Below, piece by piece: positions 1 to 8,430 of a stretch of DNA of 64,000 nucleotides (positions are counted from its first letter, which is position 1; every line of letters starts with the position of its first letter). The position numbers were made by a program, and so were the translations under genes. A model generated the notes under the pieces. That model was given only the letters and a program-made list of their open reading frames with translations, did not search any database and had not been told where the DNA came from. Source of the stretch: Epilithonimonas hungarica (GTDB taxonomy: Bacteria; Bacteroidota; Bacteroidia; Flavobacteriales; Weeksellaceae); NCBI RefSeq assembly GCF_900102265.1, contig NZ_FNBH01000001.1:744001-808000 (forward strand). The letters run 5' to 3'.

Positions 1-83
1 GCGATCTTCATTTTTTTTGCTACCATTACCATCATGAAAACAGAAAAAAGTAATGCGAGTATCAACAATAAATTATGATGCAT
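1..83 (-). CDS. Partial CDS, N-terminus of a probable cation/proton antiporter
   Basis: Reading the minus strand from the ATG at 81-83 gives about 27 codons open to the window edge. They form one strongly hydrophobic helix (HHNLLLILALLFSVFMMVM) followed by a basic stretch, VAKKMK. A short periplasmic tip, a first membrane helix and then 'A-K-K-x-K' resembles the start of Bacteroidota CPA1-type Na+/H+ antiporters, but only the first helix is visible, so the assignment is a guess from general knowledge. The gene is divergent from the M13 peptidase gene; the roughly 150 bases between them hold the promoter of that peptidase. It could equally be another polytopic membrane protein. Confidence 0.35.
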   Translation of the reverse strand, partial: MHHNLLLILALLFSVFMMVMVAKKMKI

Positions 84-227
84 TGACGAAAGAATTTAAT
101 TATGTTTTTACCGTAAAAATAGGGTTCTGATAATTAAAATCCTATACATTCTATAAATTAATTGAATAAATAGATTTTCTGATTGGAGATTTTATGTAAA
201 GATTTAGTTGTAAGTGGTTTATATTCC

Positions 228-256
228 TTGCATTAATTTAAAGATTGTTATTTTTA
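228..256 (+). promoter_or_regulatory. Probable Bacteroidota promoter for the M13 peptidase gene
   Basis: TTG at 228-230, an 18-base spacer, then TATTTTTA at 249-256. This matches the flavobacterial TTG-N17-19-TAnnTTTG pattern with one change at the last base. Transcription would begin near 262, which is downstream of the first in-frame ATG-like start at 245 and therefore supports the start at 335. The rest of 84-334 is AT-rich and shows nothing else. Confidence 0.6.
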
Positions 257-334
257 CATCTCATAATGTTGATTCCTATTGTAACAAATCGTGATCATAA
301 AAGACATATAACCCTAAATATTATTATCTATAAA

Positions 335-2359
335 ATGAAAAAGATCTCATTAAGTGTATTGATGCTGGCTTCTGTTTCCAGCCTTACTTTTGCACAGACC
401 AAACAACCGGCTTTGGAACTTAATTATATGGATACTTCCATTCGTCCGCAAGATGATTTTTATAATTATGTGAACGGAACCTGGATGAAAACAGCTAAGA
501 TTCCGGCAGATAAACCAAGTTGGGGTTCTTTCACACAGCTTAGAGAAACTACAGACAACAATTCTCTGGGGCTTTTGGATAACATCTTGAAAGAAAAATT
601 CGCAACAGGATCGGAAGGGCAGAAGATACAAGCACTTTATGAGACTTATATGGATATGGCCAAACGTAATGCGGATGGGATCAACCCGGTAAAAGGCGAT
701 CTTGCAAAAATAGATGCGATAAAAAGCGTGGCTGACCTTCAGAAATATCTTATAGAAGCTACCAGGAGAGGAGAGAACGCTTTCTACGGTTGGGGTGTAG
801 ATGGTGATCTGAAGGATTCTAAGATGAATGCTGTTTATCTGGGTGATGCTTCTTTCGGTCTTGGAAGAGATTATTATCAAAAAGATTCTCCAAAGAATAC
901 CGAGACGATTGAAGAATATAAAAAATATGTTGCAAAGGTATTGACTGTAGCAGGATATAAAAATTCTACAGCAGTTGCTGCGCAGATCGTTAATTTTGAA
1001 AAGACAATGGCTAAGACATTGCTTACGAATGAGCAGATCCGTGATGCAACCTTACAATACAACCCGAAAACATTGCCTGAGCTAAAAGCTCTGGTGAAAA
1101 ATATCGATCTGCCAAAATATCTTGCAGAAGCAGGAGTGAAGACGGATAAAGTGATCATTGGTGAGCTTGGTTATTATAAAAAGCTCGATACGTTCCTTAC
1201 GGAGAAAAACATCCCTTTGATCAAGGATTATCTTAAGTTCCATTTGCTTTCAGGTAGTGCGAGTTATTTGGACCAGAAGATGGATGACATGAAATTTGAT
1301 TTCTATAGCAAGTATCTGCAAGGGCAACAAGAGCAAAGAGCACTTAATAAAAGAGCATTGTCTTTGATCAATGGTGTTCTTGGGGAAGCTTTTGGTAAAG
1401 TCTATGTGGACAAATTCTTTACGCCAGAAGCTAAAGCCCAAATGTTGACCTACATAGATTATCTTAAGAAAAGCTTCGGGGTTCACATCGATGGTCTTTC
1501 CTGGATGTCCTCTACTACAAAGCAGAAAGCACTTGATAAGCTGAACAAATTCACTGTGAAGATTGCTTATCCTGATACATGGAAAGACTATTCCAAATTG
1601 ACGATCAAGTCTGATAAAGACGGAGGTACTCTTTATTCTAACTTGCAGAATGTAGAAAGCTGGCATTACAGCAAAGAGCTGGAAAAATTAGGGAAGCCTG
1701 TAGATAAAACAGAGTGGGGTATGTCTCCACAAACTGTGAATGCTTATTATAACCCTGTTAACAACGAGATCGTTTTCCCAGCTGCGATCCTTCAGCCTCC
1801 TTTCTTCAATCCAAATGCCGATGCGGCGGTTAACTTCGGAGGAATTGGTGCTGTGATCGGTCATGAGATGACGCACGGTTTCGATGACAGCGGTGCTCAG
1901 TTTGATGGAGACGGTAACCTGACAGACTGGTGGACGGCCGAAGATAAGGCTAACTTTGAAAAGGCCACAAAAAGTCTAGCTGCACAATATGACAAATATG
2001 AACCAGCAAAAGATGTCCATGTGAACGGAACTTTCACAAACGGAGAGAACATTGCCGACCTGGGTGGGGTTAACATTGCTTATGATGCATTACAGATGTA
2101 TCTTAAAGATAAAGGTAACCCGGGGAAGATCGATGGGTACACCCCAGATCAGAGATTCTTCCTTAGCTGGGCAACGGTTTGGAGAACTTTGTCAACAGAA
2201 AAGTATCTTACGAACCAAGTTAAGACAGATCCACACTCTCCGGGATTCTTCAGAAGTTTTGGACCATTGGTTAACACAGAGGCTTTCTACAAAGCATTTG
2301 ATGTGAAAGAAGGTGACAAGCTTTACAAAAAGCCGGAAGAGAGAATCAAAATCTGGTAA
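335..2359 (+). CDS. pepO: M13 family zinc metallopeptidase (PepO/neprilysin-like), exported
   Basis: This is a secreted zinc endopeptidase of the neprilysin/PepO family, which usually cleaves peptides of limited size. Translation from the ATG at 335 gives 674 residues beginning with a clear signal peptide (MKKISLSVLMLASVSSLTFA, cleavage before Q). An in-frame start at 245 would place 30 unrelated residues before the signal peptide and lies upstream of the predicted transcription start, so 335 is preferred. The zinc motif HEMTH is at about residues 510-514, and the third-ligand motif ENIAD(L)GG is near 571. The family's substrate-binding NAYYNP stretch and FPAAILQPPFF block precede the zinc site. 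The C-terminus ends in the basic KPEERIKIW, close to the family's usual '..RxxVW' end. Length is normal, and no lipobox or T9SS domain is present, so it is probably periplasmic. The gene stands alone with its own terminator. Confidence 0.93.
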   Translation: MKKISLSVLMLASVSSLTFAQTKQPALELNYMDTSIRPQDDFYNYVNGTWMKTAKIPADKPSWGSFTQLRETTDNNSLGLLDNILKEKFATGSEGQKIQALYETYMDMAKRNADGINPVKGDLAKIDAIKSVADLQKYLIEATRRGENAFYGWGVDGDLKDSKMNAVYLGDASFGLGRDYYQKDSPKNTETIEEYKKYVAKVLTVAGYKNSTAVAAQIVNFEKTMAKTLLTNEQIRDATLQYNPKTLPELKALVKNIDLPKYLAEAGVKTDKVIIGELGYYKKLDTFLTEKNIPLIKDYLKFHLLSGSASYLDQKMDDMKFDFYSKYLQGQQEQRALNKRALSLINGVLGEAFGKVYVDKFFTPEAKAQMLTYIDYLKKSFGVHIDGLSWMSSTTKQKALDKLNKFTVKIAYPDTWKDYSKLTIKSDKDGGTLYSNLQNVESWHYSKELEKLGKPVDKTEWGMSPQTVNAYYNPVNNEIVFPAAILQPPFFNPNADAAVNFGGIGAVIGHEMTHGFDDSGAQFDGDGNLTDWWTAEDKANFEKATKSLAAQYDKYEPAKDVHVNGTFTNGENIADLGGVNIAYDALQMYLKDKGNPGKIDGYTPDQRFFLSWATVWRTLSTEKYLTNQVKTDPHSPGFFRSFGPLVNTEAFYKAFDVKEGDKLYKKPEERIKIW

Positions 2360-2382
2360 GGCATATCCGATATTAATAATTG

Positions 2383-2409
2383 ATCCTGCGATTTTTCGCA
2401 GGATTTTTT
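2383..2409 (+). terminator. Rho-independent terminator after the M13 peptidase gene
   Basis: Perfect 9-bp stem ATCCTGCGA / TCGCAGGAT with a TTTT loop, followed by a run of six T. Confidence 0.85.
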
Positions 2410-2456
2410 GTGAGTGACCTATTATATCATGATTAGTTATCTTGATTGTCAGGAAT

Positions 2457-2610
2457 AACTTGGCTTGATTTCTAATAATAACAAGCTTCTCATGATTAGA
2501 AACCAAGCTTGTTGTTGCTTAAAACCAAGCTTGTTATTTTTAAGACGTTATAAGTAAGTATTTGATGTTTAGTAAATTTGTTGCTGATGAAAATTAGAAC
2601 CTGGCTTGTT
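2457..2610. repeat. Cluster of short 13-mer repeats between convergent genes
   Basis: The 13-mer AACCAAGCTTGTT occurs at 2501-2513 and 2523-2535, with a variant AACCTGGCTTGTT at 2598-2610, an inverted partial copy AACAAGCTT at 2480-2488 and a related AACTTGGCTTG at 2457-2467. The 2360-2678 gap between the convergent M13 and T9SS genes otherwise contains only the two terminators. No gene is apparent here. Confidence 0.5.
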
Positions 2611-2620
2611 CCAAACTCAC

Positions 2621-2655
2621 TAAAAAATCCGCCCTGTTAATTAACAAGGCGGATC
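2621..2655 (-). terminator. Terminator of the first T9SS cargo gene
   Basis: Stem ATCCGCC / GGCGGAT extended by TTGTTAA / TTAACAG pairing. On the minus strand it is followed by a run of T (A run at 2622-2627). Confidence 0.85.
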
Positions 2656-2678
2656 AATATAATTTATAATTCTAAGAA

Positions 2679-4076
2679 TTATTTCTTAATTGCTTTGAAG
2701 GTTTTTACGCTTCCGTCTTCCATTTTAAGATTTACAATGTATAATCCAGCTTTCAAGCTTGATAGATTAAGTTCTGCAGATGGTGCAAGAGCTTTAACTT
2801 CTCTTCCGGAAACATCATTTACAGAGATAGCTTTCACGCCTTTTACATCAGAGATCTTAAGAACATCTGTGAATGGGTTGGGATATATAGAGATTCCTTT
2901 CTTGTTCGCATCAGATACGGCAAGGTTTTCAACTACAGAGATTTTGTAATCTTCTACTTCGCCATCATCCCCATTCATACAAGGGTTTTCCACATTACCG
3001 GAATAATAGAAGGTTCTGACTCTCATTCTTGTATCTCCCAGAGTAGCACTAGAAGGAACGATAAAGCTGTACGGGCAGGCAGAACTTAATCCGCTGGTTA
3101 CATTCGTAGCAGTTCCTAGGTCGTATCTCTCAGAATCTTCGAACACTTTGTTCTGGTTCCAGTCGATCCACGCAATCTGATATTGAGTGTAGTCACCGTC
3201 AGTATTTACAGAAACACTTAGGTTGTAGCTTTTTCCTTTTGCAAGGTCTGCCCCGATCGTGGAAGAATAATTAGTGTACTCTGAACCGGCAGCGGTAGTC
3301 GTTGTATTGTTTATGTTCTGTGTTTCTCCGTTAAGTGTGACATTTGTAATACCATCATTAAAGCCAATATTAGTTGGAATTGAAGTACAATAATCTGATG
3401 CTCCGGTAACAAAGCTGCTTTCAGAGCATCCAGTTGCTTCGCCTATATTATTCAGAGGAACTATTTTCACATAATATGTAGTATTGGGAGCGGGGCTCGG
3501 TATGGTATAGCTGGTAGCGGTTACGCTTATACCATTTGCTATATTATAATTACCTGTGCTGGTTCCTATATATAGTTTATAACCGGTTGCTCCGGATGCG
3601 ATAGCCCAATTTATTATGACAGGATCGTTCGGGTTTGCGCCATTGCTTGGTAAAGTGTAGGTAGTACAGCTGGGCGCAGTAGTTGGAGGAGGTGAGCATA
3701 TCACAATTTTTGAGTGATCGTCAAACCAGGTGCTTCCACAATTTGCGCTTGTATGTGTGTAGAAATAGACTTCGCCATTCGTCGTTGGTGAATAGACCAG
3801 AGGTCCTTTTCCATAGACCAGAGGTGTTCCGGATGGAGTTGCGATAGTAATGTAGTAATCAGCTTCTGTAGTGGTGAATGTATAGATTCTTCCAGCGGTT
3901 AAGCTTACGATAGCATACTCACCACTCCAACTGTCGTCGGTAATGATGTTTTCGGTTGTTCCGTCACAAGTTGAGACTGCAACTGGATCTTCTGGATAGG
4001 CATATCCATCTACGCATTGTGCATTGACAACGTTGGCTAAGCACAACATTGAAAAAGAGAATAAAAGTTTTTTCAT
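2679..4076 (-). CDS. T9SS-secreted modular protein: FnIII-like, GEVED and sorting domains
   Basis: This 465-residue exported protein is of unknown function. A signal peptide (MKKLLFSFSMLCLANVVNA, then Q) is followed by a cysteine-containing beta-rich module unique to this copy (about 20-130). A fibronectin III-like module follows (about 135-225; YKLYIGTSTG, NTTYYVKIVPLN). A GEVED domain (about 228-380) has the acidic WIDWNQNKVFEDSERY loop and ends GEVEDY. The last 80 residues are a type A T9SS sorting domain (YPNPFTDVLKISD ... GLYIVNLKMEDGS). GEVED-containing proteins are usually cell-surface or released, often adhesin- or enzyme-associated. It is the last of four neighbouring paralogs, with its own terminator and a separate upstream gap, so it is probably transcribed alone. 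The function of this member is not known. Confidence 0.85.
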   Translation of the reverse strand: MKKLLFSFSMLCLANVVNAQCVDGYAYPEDPVAVSTCDGTTENIITDDSWSGEYAIVSLTAGRIYTFTTTEADYYITIATPSGTPLVYGKGPLVYSPTTNGEVYFYTHTSANCGSTWFDDHSKIVICSPPPTTAPSCTTYTLPSNGANPNDPVIINWAIASGATGYKLYIGTSTGNYNIANGISVTATSYTIPSPAPNTTYYVKIVPLNNIGEATGCSESSFVTGASDYCTSIPTNIGFNDGITNVTLNGETQNINNTTTTAAGSEYTNYSSTIGADLAKGKSYNLSVSVNTDGDYTQYQIAWIDWNQNKVFEDSERYDLGTATNVTSGLSSACPYSFIVPSSATLGDTRMRVRTFYYSGNVENPCMNGDDGEVEDYKISVVENLAVSDANKKGISIYPNPFTDVLKISDVKGVKAISVNDVSGREVKALAPSAELNLSSLKAGLYIVNLKMEDGSVKTFKAIKK

Positions 4077-4150
4077 AATAATTATTTTAATTGTTAACCA
4101 AATTAAGAAAAAAAATTAGAAAATACTATGGATTTGTCAAAGAAAACAAC

Positions 4151-4186
4151 AAAAAAAGTCCGTCTAGTTTTAAAACTGGACGGACT
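4151..4186 (-). terminator. Terminator of the second T9SS cargo gene
   Basis: Stem AGTCCGTC (4157-4164) / GACGGACT (4179-4186), extended by AGTTTTAAAACT pairing. On the minus strand it is followed by seven T. Confidence 0.85.
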
Positions 4187-4211
4187 AAATATGGGTTTAT
4201 AACTCTAAGAA

Positions 4212-5813
4212 TTATTTTTTGATTGCCTTGAAAGTTTTTACGCTTCCGTCTTCCATTTGTAAATTAACAATGTAAAGACCAGCTTTCAAGCTTGATAGGT
4301 TAAGTTCTTCTGTAGCAGCAAGAGCTTTAACTTGTCTTCCTGAGATATCGTTCACAGAAATAGATTTCACTCCTTTTACATCAGAGATCTTAAGTACATC
4401 TGTGAATGGGTTAGGATATACAGATATTCCTTTCTTGTTTACGTCTGATACCGCAAGAGCACTTTGGTAATCGATAGTGTAATCTTCTACCTGACCGTTG
4501 ATCATAGTTGTACAAGCAGTTTGTAATGGCGTATTCATTTCGGTGAAAGTAGGTGGCTGGTAGTTGTATTTCACTCTCATCTTTTTCTTACCAAGGGCAG
4601 TTCCTCCAGGAATTGTAATATTACCCGTCAAAGTAACAGGGTTAGCAGTTGTTCCGGTGGTATAAACTTTGGTCGCGAAAGTGTTGAAATATGATTCTCC
4701 CGCATCATCAAAGTCACCATCATTGTTCCAATCTACAAATACTGCTGTTGCCCATCCGTTTACAGCATTACCATTAGTTCCTCCTAATACTGTTATAGGC
4801 AGAGTGGTAACATCATCTTTAACAATAAATTCTGTAGATGTGAAATCCTGATGTACTGGGAAAGAGCCGATAGTAGTAGCTGTAGGGTCAGAAGTATTGG
4901 TAACTCCTGCAAAAGTAACAGATTTGATCGGTGCAATTGCAGTAGGCGCTGTTGAGGTAATAGGACCGCAATGGCTTATATTGCTATTTGTTGTGAATGT
5001 GATCTCTTGGCAACCAGTAGCATCACCTACGTTGTTTGTAGGAACTATTTTTGTGTAGTAGGTCGTGTTAGGCGAAAGCGAAACATTTAGCGAAGTAGAG
5101 GCTCCTAAAACAGTTGTGTTTACTACATCAGATGCTCCTGCAGATGTTCCAACAGTTATCTTATAGCTAGAAGCACCCTCTACAGATGGCCATGTAAAGC
5201 CTACTGTACCAGCAGAAATTGTACTTCCGTTTGTAGGGGATGTAAATGTAGTACAAGCTGGTGCTGTTGTAACTACAGCCTGCTTCACGACAAGGTCATC
5301 TATATATAATGCACCTGTCGTGCTTCCTGTTCTTACCATCCATGTACCGATACCATAGACTTTACCAGGTTCAAATGTACCAGCAGGTATTGTAGCAGTC
5401 ACAGTTCCACAAGTTGTAACGGCTGGGGCTGTTAATGTAACACCAGTTCCGACAGTATAGATTGACCAGCTGCTAGTGGATTCATTAAGAACGGCATACA
5501 TTACATATAGAGTACCAGTAAGATTGGCAGCTTTTCTATATTTAAAGCTTACATCTATTTTTTGTCCGTTATCTACTTGTCCATAATAGTCTCCTACTTC
5601 CAATAGATTAGCAAACCAACCTGTTTGTGTTACGGTAGCACTATAAGTAAGTGAACCCGCTACAGCTCCACTACATACGTTGGTAGTGGTTGTGCCGCCA
5701 CCACCAAATTGGCCCATACCAATCATGTCTTCTTCAAAACCTTCAGTGAAGTCGTACTGAGCATTCACTCCGATACCTAATGCCAAAAGGCAAGAGAATA
5801 GAATTTTTTTCAT
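4212..5813 (-). CDS. T9SS-secreted modular protein with GEVED domain
   Basis: This is a 533-residue exported protein. The signal peptide (MKKILFSCLLALGIGVNA, then Q) precedes a jelly-roll-like module of about 160 residues (CSGAVAGSLTYSATVTQTG ... YIDDLVVKQA). That module is shared with the next two genes and resembles carbohydrate-binding or MAM-like beta-sandwiches. Then come a fibronectin III-like module (about 183-275; NTTYYTKIVPTNNVGDATGC) and a GEVED domain (about 280-448; VFVDWNNDGDFDDAGESY, ending GQVEDYTI). The T9SS sorting domain follows (about 452-533). The DxNxDGDFxD loop looks like a calcium-binding loop; that is inference. The gene has its own terminator. No catalytic motif was seen, so a surface-binding or adhesive role is more likely than an enzymatic one. 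Confidence 0.85.
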   Translation of the reverse strand: MKKILFSCLLALGIGVNAQYDFTEGFEEDMIGMGQFGGGGTTTTNVCSGAVAGSLTYSATVTQTGWFANLLEVGDYYGQVDNGQKIDVSFKYRKAANLTGTLYVMYAVLNESTSSWSIYTVGTGVTLTAPAVTTCGTVTATIPAGTFEPGKVYGIGTWMVRTGSTTGALYIDDLVVKQAVVTTAPACTTFTSPTNGSTISAGTVGFTWPSVEGASSYKITVGTSAGASDVVNTTVLGASTSLNVSLSPNTTYYTKIVPTNNVGDATGCQEITFTTNSNISHCGPITSTAPTAIAPIKSVTFAGVTNTSDPTATTIGSFPVHQDFTSTEFIVKDDVTTLPITVLGGTNGNAVNGWATAVFVDWNNDGDFDDAGESYFNTFATKVYTTGTTANPVTLTGNITIPGGTALGKKKMRVKYNYQPPTFTEMNTPLQTACTTMINGQVEDYTIDYQSALAVSDVNKKGISVYPNPFTDVLKISDVKGVKSISVNDISGRQVKALAATEELNLSSLKAGLYIVNLQMEDGSVKTFKAIKK

Positions 5814-5910
5814 ATTTAATAAATTTATTTAAAACTGATACGAATATAAAGTTTTTTTTCTTTTCGGGAAAGCATATTAACATTAAAATGTAATAAAGCT
5901 TGTTAATAAC

Positions 5911-5934
5911 AAAAAGCCACTCTATTGAGTGGCT
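5911..5934 (-). terminator. Terminator of the third T9SS cargo gene
   Basis: Perfect stem AGCCACTC / GAGTGGCT with a TATT loop. T run on the minus strand. Confidence 0.85.
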
Positions 5935-5958
5935 TAGTATTGATTGAATCAAGAATTG

Positions 5959-8253
5959 TTATTTCTTGATTGCTTTGAAAGATTTAACACTTCCGTCTTC
6001 CATTTGAAGATTTACAATATATAATCCTTCTTTAAGATTAGAAAGGTTGATCTCTGCTGTTGGAGCAAGTGATTTTACTTGTCTTCCAGACATATCATTT
6101 ACAGAGATAGACTTCACTCCTCTTATGTCTGAGATTTTAAGAACGTCTGTGAATGGGTTAGGATAAATAGATAAATTTGATTTGCTTAAATCTGACACAG
6201 CCATTGTAGGACCAGTAATGTTCAGTGTGTAATCTTCAACTTCTCCATAAGTAGATGTTCCACAAGGAAGAGCATTATGACCCGTTGAAGAGTCTGATAA
6301 ACGAACTCTCATACGTGTAGTTCCTGTTGCTGCACCTGTAGGGATAGTAATACTACCTGTCCATGGACCAACTCCAATAGCTGATGTCAATACTAATTCT
6401 GTAGTAGTATCAAAAACACCATCTTTATTGTAATCAATCCATACTAACACAATGTCACTTGTCCAGGCGTTAACATTTCCAGTAGCTGTGAATGTATATG
6501 CATTACCTTTTGTCACATTGCCTGTAATTGAAGTATAGTCTGAATAACCAGTGAATACTGTAGAGGTATTGTTTATATCTGCAAAAGTTACGTTAGCGAT
6601 TTTCTCAAAAGAAGTGCTGGTATTGGTTGCACTTGCAGTACAATAAGCTGCTGCACCTGTTGTGAAAGATGTTTCTGTACAACCGGTAGCATCTCCGATA
6701 CTGTTTGTAGGAACAATTTTCACATAATAAGTTATATTAGAAGCTAAAACTGTGCTGTACGTTGGTGTAGAAACAAGAGTTCCATTTGCGATATCTGTTC
6801 CTCCGGACGTAGTTCCGATATAAAGTTTATAGCCACTTGCTCCTTCAACGCTATTCCACGTTAATACAGCTGGGTTTGGAGTCACATTGGTCGCTCCATT
6901 AGCTGGAGTGGCAAGCGTTGCACACGCAGGTGCTGTTGTAGGTATTGTTACAGAAATGGTATAATCTTCCACCTGTCCGTTGCCCATATTTCCGCAAGGG
7001 TCTGATAATGCTGGGATTATAGCTGTCGCCGAAGAGTTAAAGTTATATTTTATTCTCATTCTCTTATTTCCAGCCGTAGCATTAGCAGGGATGAGTATGT
7101 TCCCAGTTAAAACATTTGTAGCGATATTATTTCCTACAAATGGTGAAGTGGTAAAATATTGTTCACTACTATCATTAAAATCACCATCTCCATTCCAGTC
7201 AACAAATACTGTCATTCCAAATCTGTTTCCAGCGGCTCCTGTTCCTGTTACGGAAATTGGATATGAAGTGCCAACAGTTGCGTTGAACACAGTGCTTGTG
7301 TAGTCTTCATATGCTGGGCCTCCGGTAGTTGCAGCGGATGTTTTTGTAGTGCCGTTAAATGTAACCGAGGATATTGGGTATACTGTGGCTGATGCGGTAA
7401 TAGGTCCGCAGTATGAAATTGTACTATTGGTATTAAATGTGATCTCTGTACAACCTGTTGCGTCACCATTTGAATTTGTAGGTGTGACTTTAGCATATAA
7501 AGTTGAGTTTGTAGGTAGAGATACATTTAAAGAGTTTCCGGCAACTGTGGTATTTAAAACATCAGAGCCTCCAGGTGTTGTACCAATTGATAATTTATAA
7601 TTAACAGCTGTTGCCACAGTTGGCCATGTAAATACGCTATTTCCTGCAGAAACAGTAGATTCATTAGCAGGAGAGGTTAATGTTGTACAAGAAGGTGCTG
7701 TGGTAACTGTAGCTTGTTGGAAATTGATGTCATCAACGTACACGTTACCACTACCAGAAGATCTAACGAACCAAACACCAATTGCAGTTGTCTGGCCTGG
7801 TTGCAAAGCTCCTGACGGAATTGTTGCACTTAATGTGGAACAAGTTGTAACTGCTGCACTTGTTAATGATGCTGCGGTTCCTACTGGATAAACTGACCAG
7901 CTTTGTGTGGCAGGATCTTGCACCATATATGCTATGCTTAAGGTTCCAACAGCTCCAGCTGCTTTTTTATAACCAGCCGTGACGGTTACAGCTTGTCCAT
8001 TATTTGTTTGTCCCGTAATATTATTCAATATTACCATATAGCCTGTTTGGGCATATGTGGCACTAATGGCTAGCTGTCCGCCATAGGCTCCGTTACATGC
8101 AGCCGCAGCTGTTCTGGACCCTCCACCAAATTGTCCATAGAGTGTTGTGGAATAGCCGGGAGTTCCTGCATCTTCAAAATCTCCATTGTAGGTAATTTGA
8201 GCATTTGCTCCAATACCAAGTGCTAGGCAGCACGAAAGTAAAAATTTCTTCAT
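5959..8253 (-). CDS. Large T9SS-secreted protein with two FnIII-GEVED units
   Basis: At 764 residues this is the longest of the four paralogs. A signal peptide (MKKFLLSCCLALGIGANA, then Q) is followed by the shared jelly-roll-like module (to about 180). Next come fibronectin III-like module 1 (about 183-275), GEVED 1 (about 278-433; VFVDWNGDGDFNDSSEQY, GQVEDYTI), fibronectin III-like module 2 (about 438-530) and GEVED 2 (about 535-680; VWIDYNKDGVFDTTTE, GEVEDYTLNI). It ends in the type A T9SS sorting domain (YPNPFTDVLKISD ... GLYIVNLQMEDGS). Compared with the 4212 and 8431 genes, the FnIII-GEVED unit is duplicated, so the family grows by internal module duplication. A TATTTTTG box lies about 26 bases upstream of the start, and a terminator follows. 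Function is unknown; a surface adhesin or binding protein is likely. Confidence 0.85.
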   Translation of the reverse strand: MKKFLLSCCLALGIGANAQITYNGDFEDAGTPGYSTTLYGQFGGGSRTAAAACNGAYGGQLAISATYAQTGYMVILNNITGQTNNGQAVTVTAGYKKAAGAVGTLSIAYMVQDPATQSWSVYPVGTAASLTSAAVTTCSTLSATIPSGALQPGQTTAIGVWFVRSSGSGNVYVDDINFQQATVTTAPSCTTLTSPANESTVSAGNSVFTWPTVATAVNYKLSIGTTPGGSDVLNTTVAGNSLNVSLPTNSTLYAKVTPTNSNGDATGCTEITFNTNSTISYCGPITASATVYPISSVTFNGTTKTSAATTGGPAYEDYTSTVFNATVGTSYPISVTGTGAAGNRFGMTVFVDWNGDGDFNDSSEQYFTTSPFVGNNIATNVLTGNILIPANATAGNKRMRIKYNFNSSATAIIPALSDPCGNMGNGQVEDYTISVTIPTTAPACATLATPANGATNVTPNPAVLTWNSVEGASGYKLYIGTTSGGTDIANGTLVSTPTYSTVLASNITYYVKIVPTNSIGDATGCTETSFTTGAAAYCTASATNTSTSFEKIANVTFADINNTSTVFTGYSDYTSITGNVTKGNAYTFTATGNVNAWTSDIVLVWIDYNKDGVFDTTTELVLTSAIGVGPWTGSITIPTGAATGTTRMRVRLSDSSTGHNALPCGTSTYGEVEDYTLNITGPTMAVSDLSKSNLSIYPNPFTDVLKISDIRGVKSISVNDMSGRQVKSLAPTAEINLSNLKEGLYIVNLQMEDGSVKSFKAIKK

Positions 8254-8278
8254 AATTATTTAATTATTTAACTTATCA

Positions 8279-8286
8279 CAAAAATA
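8279..8286 (-). promoter_or_regulatory. -7 box (TATTTTTG) for the 5959-8253 gene
   Basis: A TAnnTTTG match on the minus strand, about 26 bases before the ATG. The -33 element is weak. Confidence 0.45.
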
Positions 8287-8381
8287 ATGATTATTTATAA
8301 TAAATTGTAAGTGTATATTGTATTTTTTTTATTCATTTAACAATATGTATATAATTACTATAATTCATAGGTTTTTTTATG

Positions 8382-8408
8382 AAAAAAAACCGCTCTAATG
8401 AGCGGTTT
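8382..8408 (-). terminator. Terminator of the fourth T9SS cargo gene
   Basis: Perfect 9-bp stem AAACCGCTC (8387-8395) / GAGCGGTTT (8400-8408) with a TAAT loop. T run on the minus strand. Confidence 0.85.
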
Positions 8409-8430
8409 AAATATTAAATGATCTAAAAAA

